A stretch of 64,000 nt of DNA. It comes from Paragorgia papillata (Eukaryota; Cnidaria; Anthozoa; Scleralcyonacea; Coralliidae). A program made the position numbers and the translations under genes. How positions within the stretch are numbered: position 1 is the first letter of the stretch; each line of letters opens with the position of its first letter. Under the pieces are notes generated by a model that saw only the letters and a list, made by a program, of their open reading frames with translations, did not search any database and was not told the DNA's origin. Location: NCBI GenBank assembly GCA_035771165.1, contig JAWNZC010000311.1:286001-350000 (forward strand), read 5' to 3'. Positions 44,108-55,114 of this stretch are shown one piece after another.

Positions 44108-45684
44108 ATGGCAGTTAAAAAGCATGAGCAGGGTGTAGCCCGAAGTATTACGTGGGAATCCCCATTTCCTCTCGTTAAAACTCAAGATGGGGAACCCGAG
44201 AGAAGCGTGGGTGGGATAAACCCCATGGATGAAGCCAACACGCCTGATGTACCGCGTGGACCTCGGCTTATAAGGTTTGGGTCATGGAATGTAGGGAGCA
44301 TGACATGAATATCGTGTGAAGTGGTGGAGGTATTGGAAAGGCGGAGAGTTGATGTATGCTGTGTGCAGGAAATACGATGGAACAGTGGAAGCACAATAAT
44401 GGTGAGAGGAAAGAGTGGCCGGTACAAGTTTCTGTGGCAAGGATGTCCGGAAGGGATTCATGGTGTGGGGGTGTTAGTGTCAGGGGAGTTCGTGGATAAG
44501 GTAGTTGAAGTGAAGCGTATGAGTGAACGTTTGATGATGGTGAAACTGGTGACTGGGGAATGTCTGATGAATGTGATCTCGGTAGAGTAGGATGCATTCT
44601 GGAATGCTGTGTATGACTTAGTGGGAAGGCTGAAGAAGGAAGAGATGGTGGTTCTCGGTGGAGATTTGAATGGGCATGTTGGTCGAGAGAGCGATGGGTA
44701 TGAAGGAGTACATGGAGGGTTCGGCTATGGTATGAGAAACATGCAGGGTGAAACGATCTTGGAGTTTGGAGATGCAATGGAGATGATTGTGTGTGGAACG
44801 CAGTTTAAGAAGGATGACAACAAGCTAGTGACATATTCGACTAACACGGTCGACTACTTGATGTGTAAACAGGACAGGAAATGCCTCTGGGATGCGAAAG
44901 CAATTCCTGGAGAAGAGGCAGTATCACAACACCATCTGATGCTGGCCGACATGAAAGTGAAGAGTGCAGTGAAAGCTCAGAGGAAGAAATTCTGTCCGAG
45001 GAGAAGGGTCTGGAGGCTGAAGGACGAAAATGTGCGAAGGCAATTCCAGGCTAAGTTGGTTCTGCAAGAAGCCGGGGAGGGTGACGTGAACGAGGTATGG
45101 GAGAAGACGAGAGATGGTTTGTTGAAGGCGGCAAGTGAGGCATGTGGGTGGACAAAAGGCCCACCAAACATGGTGGTGCAAACATGGTGGTGGAATGAAG
45201 AGGTTGGGAAGACGGTGAGTGAGAAGAAGTTGAAGTTCAAGGCGAGGTGTCAGGCAAAGGGTACTGCTGAGGAGAAGGCAGCGTTGAAGGAGTATGTGGT
45301 AGCGAAGAAGATTGCAAAGAAAGTGGTCGCTCGGGCTCAGCAGGAGGAGAGAAAGAGATTATGAGAAAAACTCAACACAGAAGAAGGGCAGAGATTTGTG
45401 TTCAGGATAGCAAAGCAGATGGTGAACTGGTGGGTGAGATTATCCGTGAAGCTCGTCAGGTAGGGGTGAAGAAGATGACGTGGATTTGTAATATGGTGGT
45501 GGACGAGGAAAAGATACCAAGGGACTGGGAGCTGAGTAACCTTTTACCCATATATAAGGGAAAACGTGATCCATTGGAGTGTGGGGCACATCGGGCAATA
45601 AAGCTGTTAGAACATGAGATGAAGGTATTGGAGAGGGTTCTGGAGAAAAGGTTGAGAGAGAAAGTAAATATTGATGGCATGTAA
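44108..45684 (+). pseudogene. RTE-like LINE polyprotein: apurinic endonuclease and start of reverse transcriptase
   Basis: Frames together encode an exonuclease/endonuclease/phosphatase-family domain. FGSWNVGSMT and CCVQEIRW carry the early catalytic residues, VVLGGDLNGHVG the Asp/Asn pair, and SQHHLMLADM the final histidine region. A linker rich in Lys/Glu and IPRDWELSNLLPIYKGK from the first reverse-transcriptase segment follow. Lesions: a frameshift near 44,305, an in-frame TAG at 44,588-44,590 and a frameshift near 45,361. The LINE nicks target DNA with this domain; this copy is dead. Confidence 0.8.
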
Positions 45685-45900
45685 TTTGGATTGATGCCAG
45701 GGAAGGGGACGACGGGTGCGATCTTTGTGGAACGGCAGATACAGCGGAACCAGTTGAGATGGTTGGACATGTGCTGCGGAAAGACGATGGTGACTGGGTG
45801 AAGAAGAGCATGTCGCTCGAGGTGGAAGGTACAAGAGGACGAGGAAGGCCGAGGATGACTTGGAGTCAGGTGGTGGAAAGGGATAAGAGTGTGGGTTGAA
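45685..45900 (+). pseudogene. RTE-like LINE C-terminal remnant after internal deletion
   Basis: A MPGKGTTGAIF-type reverse-transcriptase segment runs directly into a C-terminal segment with GHVLRKDDGDW-like and RGRGRPRMTW motifs, skipping the catalytic palm. Confidence 0.65.
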
Positions 45901-45989
45901 AAGGGAGGATGCTGCGGAGAGAGAGTAGTGGAGGAAACTGATGTGGGGAGCCGCCGGCCAACCCCCGCGGGGAAAACGGCCGTAAAACG

Positions 45990-45994
<5 letters not shown>

Positions 45995-46051
<57 letters not shown>

Positions 46052-46066
46052 GGTTGTTGTTGTTGA
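45995..46066. repeat. (TTG)n microsatellite
   Basis: The LINE 3' tail, followed by a short TA run at 46,067-46,081. Confidence 0.95.
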
Positions 46067-46607
46067 TATATATATATATATACGCCGTACTAATACTTTT
46101 ATTTTCTAACTTACGTAACGGCCGCTAAATTCTTTATGTGTGCCTCTTACTCCATCGTCAATAACAGCGATTGTAATACCCTTTCCGGTAATTCCCTTAT
46201 TCCAAACAGATTCCACACGACTAAATGCGTCTTTTTTCTGAAAAAATAATGATCATACTCAAGATTAAAACACAGCGACAATCATTAAAGGGAAACTCCA
46301 GTAAAAAACTAAATAACGTTTAAGTAAAAGGCCTCAAAGTATCATATTTAAAAGTGTTGGTCGTTTTTCAATGTCTGCTTTTTGTATTTTCCGGTATACA
46401 TGTCGGGACCTTACAAGAAATTCAATGTCTGGTAAGCCATTTTTCTCTCCGGAGGCAAATACTAATAATTTTTAGTATTAACCAACTAGTGGACTATTAC
46501 AAATTCTGCATTCTAATTGATTGAGCTACTCACTGTCTATTCGTCACAGACCATAACAATAGCGAATAAGTCAATAATAGTTTGCCCAATTATTTCGTTT
46601 ATACTGA

Positions 46608-46760
46608 AACAATTAAACAACTCGTTCTCGTTATCTAATTGTTAAATAGACCCGAAGCGAAGGGAGTTCATGAAATATTACCCTGAAGTATGATATATCT
46701 CAAGAGGGATATATTATGACGAGGGGTAATACCTCGTCGAATTTCCCGAGCGAAGGGTCT
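46608..46760. repeat. Palindromic repeat, ~150 bp
   Basis: An outer small hairpin AACAATTA...TAATTGTT and an inner palindrome AGACCC...GGGTCT with (T/A)TCGCT-type arms. Same style as the other hairpin MITEs. Confidence 0.7.
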
Positions 46761-47455
46761 ACGAATGATATATTATAGCGAAAGATCTTTACCGAAAAAC
46801 TTAAACATTTAAAAAAACTTTAGTTCAATTATAGTCCAACCTTGTTCCCAGGGCCTTTTTTGAAATTGTGCGGGCGGCAAATGGCCCTGGCATGTGCTGG
46901 TGAATTCTATGTTTTCATTGGTTGATCGGTTTTCTAAAGAAATTGTTCCGGACAAATAATTATGCATGACTTTGGGGATTTGGCAAGTTGTCATCAGTTA
47001 GCGGCGACGCATAGTAATCTTTTTAGCAACGAGTATATAGCGTATAATATGGAAATATCAACTCCAAATAAGATTGCTGCTCGGAGTTCAATTTGTCGGC
47101 TTTGCGGTTATTCATACGAAGGTCGTCATGTGTTGCGAGTAGTATAGAAGTCGGCGGTATCAGGTAAAAATATATGGTAACATTAAAGCATTGGGCAATT
47201 TTGTGCCAAATGGCTTGTATATAGTCCAGAGTGAACTATGCATCAGCTTTTAAGCTTAGTGCTGTCCACACGCGGTATTCAGTTTGGTTCACCTCACCAC
47301 AATACACAGTTAGTTGTGTCACCGCCGGTAATAATCTTTGCCACAATACTATGGTCACATAGAATAGTATAACAAATTATAGTTACAATATTCTGTGTCT
47401 GTTTGTTTGTTTAAGCGGGTTCGTGAATAAATTATAGTTACTTGTTGTTAGGTGA
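46761..47455. other. Gene-free stretch
   Basis: No recognisable ORF or structure. Confidence 0.5.
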
Positions 47456-47459
47456 AATG

Positions 47460-47590
47460 TTGACATTCCATTTGGCGTAAGCAACCACCAGTTTCTTAGC
47501 GCTGGAATTTTTTTTTTAAAACTTTTCAAAATATTTTTTAGATTTGTAAAGCGTCAGTTGCTAACGCCAAATGGAGTGTTGTTTACTCAG
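47460..47590. repeat. Imperfect inverted repeat
   Basis: CATTTGGCGTAAGCAAC and GTTGCTAACGCCAAATG face each other across ~80 bp. Confidence 0.65.
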
Positions 47591-47599
47591 GATGTTTGT

Positions 47600-49670
47600 T
47601 TTAGCGAGAGTTAGTTACGCGTTCGTGAATAACTAATTAGATTACAACACAGTCTGCGTTTTGTAGTGTCCGTATGCGTAACTTCTTATTCCGTCCTCAA
47701 GTAGGCATCGTTTATCATCAAAGCAGAGGAGGTACGAAGCTCTTCCCACAATGCAGTGCGTTTAGTTTTCATCCCTTAGCTCGGAGCGTGCCAGTCGATG
47801 ATCAAAGTATAGACATTTTCGTTGGCGCTGTTTCGATTGAAAAACTGCGGTTCAAAAGGTAAGATCTTTATATGATATTAATAAGATATTCCAAAATATG
47901 TTTCTCTGGTTTGTTTTGTCGTAGCGTACAGGTTTCGGCTCAATAACCAATGTTATGTTTTATGCTTTTACGGGTCACTGAACTTGGCCGAAAAGTGGCG
48001 AGTGATTATATGTACGTATTTGACGTTATATAGAAGCAACAAGAACCCTAATTAGCTTATTATAACAAGCAGGAAATTATCTTTATCGCTTCCTTTAATC
48101 AACACTAATTCTGGCAATTCCTTGTCATGATGAGCTCTGTTTTCTGTGCTTAAGCTTTTACGCAATAAACCAGTCAGATACCGATTGGAATAATTATGGC
48201 AATGTGCGTTAGCACATGCCGGTTTATTAATTTTTGTAATCAATAACATAATTATTAATATAACAAATTATTAAGAAAAGTAATTAACAGTTCGCACAGA
48301 AAAGGTGGGGGTAATACAAACGCCCACTATACTAAGAAACTAATATACATGTAAAAGAAAATTGCGTCAAGAAAACGGGGAGGAGGGTGGGTAAAAACTT
48401 GATTTCAGCTAGAGACTCTCTAATCCTGCTGTAGCCAACGTGCAGAGCAGAATGAACCAATCTCGCATTCCACACCAGATAAATACCGCGAACTCCTATC
48501 CGTTTTCCCGCGCATTACATTCATGTGATCACAAACATTCCGGGGAAATTACCCATGTGATCCCTGACACATTTATCTACTTTTATCTATTTATAAATTT
48601 TAAGTGCAGGAAGCAATAAAATCTTTATTGGTATGCCAATAATTCCTTTCTGTGGGTATAAAAACATTCCTTGTTGCTCCAGGAACTAAAGAACTGTTTA
48701 CTGTTGAAAATCACCTAAATTTTCAATTTTCTGAAAATCGTAAGAGCATAAGCTACGTTAAATTGGCTAGAAAAAGTGGCCTTTTGAACGTGAAATTTGT
48801 GTAGATAATATTTGAAGTCTTGTACTTTGTCATTATTGTCATTTGGCACTCTCTAGGAGTATATTAGTAACGTAATATTGGTTTCTTCACAAGCACTATT
48901 TTCAGTCGCTGATTATGACGCGTTTAGTTACCTCAAACAATTCAAACGTATTTATCTTAATATTTGACAAACCTCGAAAAAAATTTGCCTCGTTTAAACA
49001 TGAAATAATTCGCTTTCTTTTGGTAGGAAAATTTCTCTTGTTGCTCCAAAATTGTCGAGATGAGCGTTGTTTTGATTTCGCGCTTTGTTTTCTTTGATTC
49101 CGTAGCTCATTTGAAAGCCCATTTCATAATTTAGCTCTATTGTATTAAACTAGGACTTTTACATGTACTGATGGTGTATTTTTTTTATACATAGGAATAA
49201 TAAAATCCTGTTGTTTTAATTCAATCAATTATGTGGTGCCAACTTTTGTACTTTGGGCTATCTAGCTATTTCTTCATTCAACAAATTATGTGTGCATGCT
49301 GTCCATAGATCGCTATAGGAGTTGTAATTGTTCTTAAGTTCATCCTGTGACAGCAAGTTGTCTTGTGCATGAATTTTCACTCCACATTACCCCCATGACA
49401 CACCATTTGTTGTTGTGAAATACAGAGATATACTGAGTAATCGTCCTTATTTCATGTTTACAGGTTCATGCTCAATTTTTGTTCCTACAGAAAGTTTTCT
49501 GGAAACCTTCTTCATGAAAAACATTTCATACCAGGTCCCAACACATGCCGGTTTCACAAATTAAAGAGAAGGGGAAAGTGGATATTAAAGTTGCACAACA
49601 GAATTGCCTCGGTCACTTGAGTTTTATTTTGGGATCTTTTACATTACTTTAAAATACATTTTAAAGCTGT
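47600..49670. other. Gene-free stretch left of the second Polinton
   Basis: Only short, domain-free ORFs. Confidence 0.55.
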
Positions 49671-49853
49671 GTAAGTAGTAGGATTATGCCGATTCTGGCT
49701 CATTTTTGGTTGTCATCCGCTGACCGCCTTTTAACCAACAATTCGCGGGCTCATTTTTAGAACCACTTTAGAAAACCGCTTAGAACCGGTTCCCATTTTA
49801 AGTAAAAAAATATAAATTTTTTTAAATTTATATTTTCCCGGGGATTTCCCTTA

Positions 49854-49907
49854 TTCCGAAAAAGTGAGCCAGTAATTATTTCCGGAAAAGTGAGCCAGTA
49901 ATTATTT
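49854..49907. repeat. Two direct 26-bp repeats near the Polinton left end
   Basis: The unit contains AAAAGTGAGCCAGTAATTAT and lies just before the PolB stop, within the presumed terminal region. Confidence 0.8.
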
Positions 49908-49915
49908 TGTTTTGC

Positions 49916-52009
49916 TCAGTCGCCTTTGGCTCGGTGCCCGTATGCCAAAGTTTGGATTTTGTTTTCGCAAATGATTCGCTTGTCGTCGTCTGCCGAAAGT
50001 GCTATTTTGTTTATGTGTTCGGTGTAAATTTCGTGTTGTCTTGATCTGAAAGTGTTCATGCCTTTTAGAATGTTTTTCTTTGTGAACAAACATTTTTTGT
50101 AATCTTGGAATGTTATTTCATTTTTTACCACACCTTTCTTAACTCCTTTACATTTTTTCTCTTCCTTGTTTTCATCCGCCATTTTGTAAGCGTATAACTT
50201 ACTTCTTAGTCCAACAAATTCGGAAATTTGCTTACCTCCCGTTTCGTCTTTCATCATCCCAATTACCTTTTTGTTAATTCCGGTTGGAATTTTACTAGAA
50301 TGGTTTTTAGGGAAATTACTTGTGTCAAACTTAGAGCTAACATCGTTGCTAATATCTTTGTAAAAATCTCCGGTTTTAATTTCATAACATAATGAGTCTG
50401 TATCTGTAAATAACAAACTAGCTTTGTCGCCGTATTTTGACTTAATATAATTGTAGTGGAAATCATACATTAAAGTTTTGCTAAGATCTAAAATGCTCAT
50501 CCCTAAGTATATTGGCTTATTAAGTTTAACGGAGGTTTTTTTCATGTGAACGGCAACAAGGTTTTCTGAAAATATGTTTACACCGTTGAAGTTAGCTTTA
50601 CTAGCTAGTTTTTCTAACTGGTTACCGTTTGTGGTTAGTCTTACGTCTATTCTGTTCCTAACGTTTTCCATCGTTTTTCCAAAAACGGAGTTATTCATTA
50701 ATTTGAAAAAATCCTTTTCGAAGTCTGTTGTTGCGGCTGTTCTTAAATCCGTGTTTAACTTAATGTATTTTGCTAACCAGGCTTTTTCAACAAATGTAAT
50801 TCCCCGATGAATTTTAGTTAATTTTAAACCTAAACTTAAACATTGCTTTAATGCTTCGTGGTGAATTACGTATTTTTCTTTGTTATTAAGATTTGGTATT
50901 AATTTTTTAACTTTGTTGACTACTATTTGTTCCGCAGCTAATGGGTATTCATTATGAAAATTATGTAGTTCGTGCGGATATTCTAAGTCTACTTCTAAAA
51001 TGCATGACGTTTTTTCCCAGTTGTTAAGGTCTTTTTTAGAAATCCACTTAAAATTTTTAACTGGAAGTGGTTTACTCATCGCCCAGCCGTAAAGGTTGTT
51101 GGCGTCTAAATACGGAATAAATATGTTTTCTTCTTCCTGGTTGTAGTTTTCCATATACTTATTATTAGCTTTGGCGTATCTTTTGGTAATAGTGGAAATT
51201 CCCCCTCGGATTCCTTTTTCTACCATTAAATACATGTCTGGATCCGAAATAAGATCCAGTTCTACTCCGGTTAACTTTAAAGCCGCATCCCAAGCTAATC
51301 CTGGAGAAGTATAGTACCATAATGGATCTAATCCATAATTTAGTTTACAAACTTTTCTAAAGTTTTCCATAACATCCGCTAATAACAGGACATCGGTTTT
51401 TAAATACAAGTTGTGGTAATCTCTCATTGTTTTACATTCAAAGGATTTCCACACATTTTGCGCGTGTTCGTAATCTTTGTTAGAAATATGTGTATCGTTA
51501 AGTTTACTGTAAAACTGGTTTTTTGTTGGAAGTTTGTCGTAACTTAACTTATCAAATTCTGACATAAATTCATAAGGAAAAACCCCTTTTTTCTTTAACA
51601 ATGATATTTGTTCCTTATTAAAAGATTTTTCCATTTCCTTGGTTGTTGTTATGAACTGGTCTTTTCCAAGATTTTTAACCAGGTTGTCTAGTGAGCTTAA
51701 CGTAAACTTAAGGGAGTCAAGAAATCGTAGTTCGTATTTGAGTTCCCAGGTTTTTCCTTTGTTGTTTGTTTGTGTTTCCATTACAAATTCTTTTGAAAAA
51801 CTTATGTACTTTTCATCTGTTTTGGGAATGCAGTTAATTTTTCCCTCAGAAAGTCCAAGACTTTTGACAAACAAATGGGAGTCGTATCCTTCCAAATTAT
51901 GGAAAAGAACCGGAATGAAACTAGGTTTTTTCATTTTAAGGTTACACATGTTGTTTGGCAGCGCCTCGGTATTTTCCGGTAAGATGGCAGTGATCTCTAA
52001 CTCGGTCAT
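49916..52009 (-). pseudogene. polB: Protein-primed DNA polymerase B, exonuclease II/III and polymerase domains
   Basis: 697 residues, the C-terminal two thirds of the polymerase. Visible are exonuclease II (FHNLEGYDSHLF), exonuclease III (YHNLYLKTDVLLLADV), the region PLWYYTSPGLAWDAALK, polymerase motif A (YLDANNLYGWAM), motif B (KLMNNSVFGKTMEN) and motif C (LFTDTDSLCYE). The normal C-terminus ends shortly before the element's left end. The enzyme would copy the element from protein-capped termini. All catalytic residues seen are kept. A frameshift near 51,960 separates it from the upstream part, so the gene as written is broken unless this is an assembly error. Confidence 0.9.
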
Positions 52010-52250
52010 CGCCTAATCTTTTTTTGCAAGCACAGCAGGTTTTAGCGGATTTAAAAGCTTCTTCTTTGTTTTTACTCATAACAATGGGTTTGTTAACTTT
52101 TGTTATTTCGTAAATTTTTCGCATTTCCTGTTCCACGGATTCTACAAACTTTTTTCCAATGTCTTCTCCTTCTTTTTCCATTGTGTAAAGTACGGTTTTG
52201 GTTTTGTAAACATTTTCGTCAGTGCATTTTACCGTGTAACAGAAACCACT
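51942..52250 (-). pseudogene. polB: PolB middle segment with zinc-binding CxxC/HxH block
   Basis: About 100 codons between the two frameshifts (near 52,255 and 51,960). It carries CCACKKRL followed by RDHCHLTGKYRGAA, a Cys/His block found in this position in related element-encoded PolB proteins. It belongs to the same gene as its neighbours. Confidence 0.8.
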
Positions 52251-53781
52251 TGGGTTGTGTTTTTTGGTATGCTGTTGTATGACTTACGTTGTTGTCTTTC
52301 TGCACGGTTTCAATGGGAAGTATAAAACTTTCGAAATCTGCGTAAATTACAAACGGCACGTCCGTTGTTTTGTGGTATTGTTTGAAATAAACTTTGTCTT
52401 CTTCTTTTGGATATTCTTGTCTTTGGAAATCATGGGTATTACAGATTTCTTTGTGAAAGTCTAGTAAAATTTGGTTACCAAAGCCGTTAAGGCAACGGAT
52501 GCAAATGTGTGAATGATGACCGTGTTTACTGAGTTGAGGACCAATAAGCCTACTTAGACTTTTGATAACACTGTAGTGGTTGTCGTACAAAAACAGGTTT
52601 ATACTGTCTTCGTCTTCATTTTGACTAATTCTTAGTGGATATATTTTTTTAATTTCGTCGTCATAACTAAGAACATTTACGCTAAGTTTGTTTGCTTTTT
52701 CAAACTTGTGAATATCCTTAATTGCTGTTGGAAACACCGTTTCATTCCAGTTAAGTTTTTTTGCTTGTAATTTTAATAACTTAGTTACCCTTTCACCATT
52801 TTTTTCTGCTGGGTTGAGTGCTCTTGTTATGGACCATTTAAAACACATGTTATCATCGTTTTTTATGTTGGTGATTGCTTTTTTTCCTGTTAGTCCTTTT
52901 GGAAGAGGTTTGTAGCTTTTACCCTTTAATGGTTTAAACTTTGTAATAAAAATATCTAGTTTGTCAACATAAAGTAATCTCCAGCCGGATCCTTCTTTTT
53001 GGAACTTGGATAAGTTTTCCAACATTTTTTCTCTCATTTGGGTGTAACTATTTGTGGTGTCTTCTTCTGAAATTATGGTGTGGGTCCAACTTCTGAAATG
53101 GTGGGTGTTTACTACATCGACAGTTTTAGAATTTACTAGCGTACAAATAAGAACGCAGTTTACCTTTTTTCCAACGCTATCCGTATTATTAATTAGGTTT
53201 TCAACTGCGGGTCTGGAGTCATTTAAAAAGACTGCTGGGTCTTTGTAATTAAAGCCGGGAATAACCCACATTTCCGTATTTCTTCTGTAAGCGCTTGTGA
53301 TTAACATTGGTCTGGTAAGTTGAAGTCTTCTTGCTTCCGGGCTATAAATTTTTGAGAGCTTTGTTTGTATTGTATCGGCTGACACATTTTTACCAAATAA
53401 TCCCATTATGCTTTCCTTTAGGGTTTTAAAAGAATATGATACATTATCTTTAATAGTTTTAGGAACATGGTTGGTTAACCATTCGTTCCAGGTTTTCATT
53501 CTTTCATCGGCTTTTGTGTCCTGGTAATCAGGAACATACTTTGTTGGTTTTAATGGAGGAGGTAATTTTGGGACAGTTTTTTTGTTAAATAGACCCATTA
53601 TATTTTCCTTTATGGTGCTAAAAGCGGATGCAACATTTTTTTAAACTTTTTTAGGCGCGTATTTAAACCAGTCATTCCATGATTCAGTTTTAACTTTTTT
53701 AAAAGTAGGAACATACTTTGTTGGTTCTAATAGCGGAGTGGAATCTGAAACATTTGAGTTTAATAAACTTTGATTGTTCAT
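52219..53781 (-). pseudogene. polB: PolB N-terminal region and exonuclease I
   Basis: The probable start is ATG at 53,781, directly after the conserved promoter-like block. An in-frame TAA at 53,641-53,643 stops it after 46 residues; the frame then continues from 53,598 or upstream. The N-terminus carries two copies of a ~60-residue module (PTKYVP, then W-N-x-W, then MGLF). Further on are a globular region, a Cys/His pair (HGHHSHICIRCL) and exonuclease I (FVIYADFESF). The 3' end of this frame is a frameshift near 52,255. Confidence 0.8.
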
Positions 53782-53835
53782 ATCTCTCTTTATTATATAC
53801 TCCAAAAAAAAAGTTTCTGATTTCCTATAAGGTAA
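53779..53835 (-). promoter_or_regulatory. Promoter/leader block upstream of PolB, duplicated at 63.13 kb
   Basis: About 55 bp, read on the minus strand: TCAGAAACTTTTTTTTTGG, then AGTATATAATAAAGAGAGAT just before the ATG. Almost the same sequence precedes the acidic ORF at 63,135. A TATA-like core (TATATAATAA) lies ~15 bp before the start. Confidence 0.6.
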
Positions 53836-53919
53836 GTTATAGGAAATTTAAAAAAGGAATGTATAAAAATGGCAGATGCATCAAAGCGTGGAAATTTATG
53901 GATATTTATTTGGGTGGGG

Positions 53920-54237
53920 CTATTTAGTAACAGAGTACAAACTCCCCTTTATTAATACAGTTTTTTCTTTTATGAATTTGTAGATGTAATTTGGATTTAC
54001 GTTGAGGTATTTTGCTGCTTTGTAAATACTTGGGAATTCTATGGTTTCATCTGAGACTTTGTTTTTGAAAATAATACGGACCGGTTTTCTAATTTTATCT
54101 TTGTTATGTGTGTCAAATGCTAGGTTTCTTACTAATGGAATACCAAGTTTTTCACACAAGGTTTGGCTATTCATTTTTGAAAAGTATTTGATTCCTCTTT
54201 CTTTTCCCATTTGTCTTAGTTCTCTTATTGTGTACAT
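53920..54237 (-). CDS. Small protein with NUMOD1-like DNA-binding motif
   Basis: 105 residues. The C-terminal half (FPSIYKAAKYLNVNPNYIYKFI) resembles NUMOD1-type helix-turn-helix modules found beside homing endonucleases. The N-terminal half (IRELRQMGKERGIKYFSKM) is SAP-like. No nuclease domain is present. It may be a regulatory DNA-binding protein or the remnant of a larger endonuclease. It lies between PolB and the acidic ORF on the same strand. Confidence 0.55.
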   Translation of the reverse strand: MYTIRELRQMGKERGIKYFSKMNSQTLCEKLGIPLVRNLAFDTHNKDKIRKPVRIIFKNKVSDETIEFPSIYKAAKYLNVNPNYIYKFIKEKTVLIKGSLYSVTK

Positions 54238-54254
54238 TGTTATTTATTATAGTA

Positions 54255-54349
54255 TCTTTTTATTTTTCTTTATACCAATTTTTTTTAATATTTTTTTAAT
54301 ATTTTTTTAAATATTTTTTTAATATTTTTTTAAATTTTTTTTAATTTTT
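54255..54349. repeat. T-rich tandem tract
   Basis: Repeated TTTTTTTAATA-like units just after the 247-residue ORF on the minus strand, where a transcript end would be expected. Confidence 0.7.
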
Positions 54350-55093
54350 TTATACGTTGTTTGTTGCTAGTATTCCACCAAGTTCTCTTAGTTCTTCATC
54401 TGTAAGTTGTGTTCTGTCAACCGCGTTATTGTTAATTGCTATTTCATCTTGAATGCTGTTAATAATATTTGCTCTAATTCCGTTAACATTTGGTGTACCA
54501 GGAAGGCTACCAACAATTTCCTCAATGGAACCATTTGCGGTTTTACTATGTTCGTAACGCGCTTTTTCCATAAGATGGGTGTATTCTTGTACAGCGGCTT
54601 TTGCTTTTTCACTCCCACTTAAAACAAAGTCATTTCCTTTTTTTACAACAACTCTTGTTCCATCGTAAAGAATTCCATTTACCTTTCCAGTTTTTTCACT
54701 TATTGAAATTAAACTTTTGTTTATTAGTTTTCTTGAGGCGGGTCCATCTTTCATTACAACCTCTTGATTAAAATTGTTTTTTAAAAATGTTTTTCGTGTT
54801 CTTGTAATTCTTTGTTTTTCAGCGGTTTCCCACCGTTTTCGTCTGTTCTTCAAGGTGTTTTCTTCTACATTTTCTTCTTCAGTTGTGTTTACATCCCTTG
54901 CTTTTAACCACGCATCCGGATCAAACGGATCTAAATTTGGTCTTCCTTCCAGATCAATGTTTTCATCGTAGTCATCGTCATCATAACCACCAAAGTCGTC
55001 ATAATCATTGTCTATGAAGCTTGTTTCCTCTTCGCCACGCATTCGCTCCGCTTCATTGTTATCGTTAAAAGTGTCAAATTCAAATCCTTCCAT
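54350..55093 (-). CDS. Acidic N-terminal protein of unknown function
   Basis: 247 residues. The first ~80 are very acidic (NDYDDFGGYDDDDYDEN). A basic stretch (KNRRKRWETAEKQRITRTRKT) follows, then a mixed C-terminal domain. No family recognised. The start ATG sits in ACTAAATAAAATGG, matching the element's start context. It is intact and lies between the integrase and the NUMOD1-like ORF, all on the minus strand. Confidence 0.75.
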   Translation of the reverse strand: MEGFEFDTFNDNNEAERMRGEEETSFIDNDYDDFGGYDDDDYDENIDLEGRPNLDPFDPDAWLKARDVNTTEEENVEENTLKNRRKRWETAEKQRITRTRKTFLKNNFNQEVVMKDGPASRKLINKSLISISEKTGKVNGILYDGTRVVVKKGNDFVLSGSEKAKAAVQEYTHLMEKARYEHSKTANGSIEEIVGSLPGTPNVNGIRANIINSIQDEIAINNNAVDRTQLTDEELRELGGILATNNV

Positions 55094-55114
55094 TTTATTT
55101 AGTTCGACTACGTC

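Larger units (their letters stand above)
43960..46066 (+). mobile_element. Internally deleted RTE/CFDP2-like LINE
   Basis: A 5' UTR, an endonuclease region, the start of the reverse transcriptase and the far C-terminus are present, ending in a (TTG)n tail. The palm domain is missing because the sequence jumps near 45,735. Confidence 0.75.

Noticed and set aside
44268..45834. Minus-strand ORFs opposite the RTE LINE
   Set aside because: Shadows of the endonuclease and linker coding sequence; no domain.
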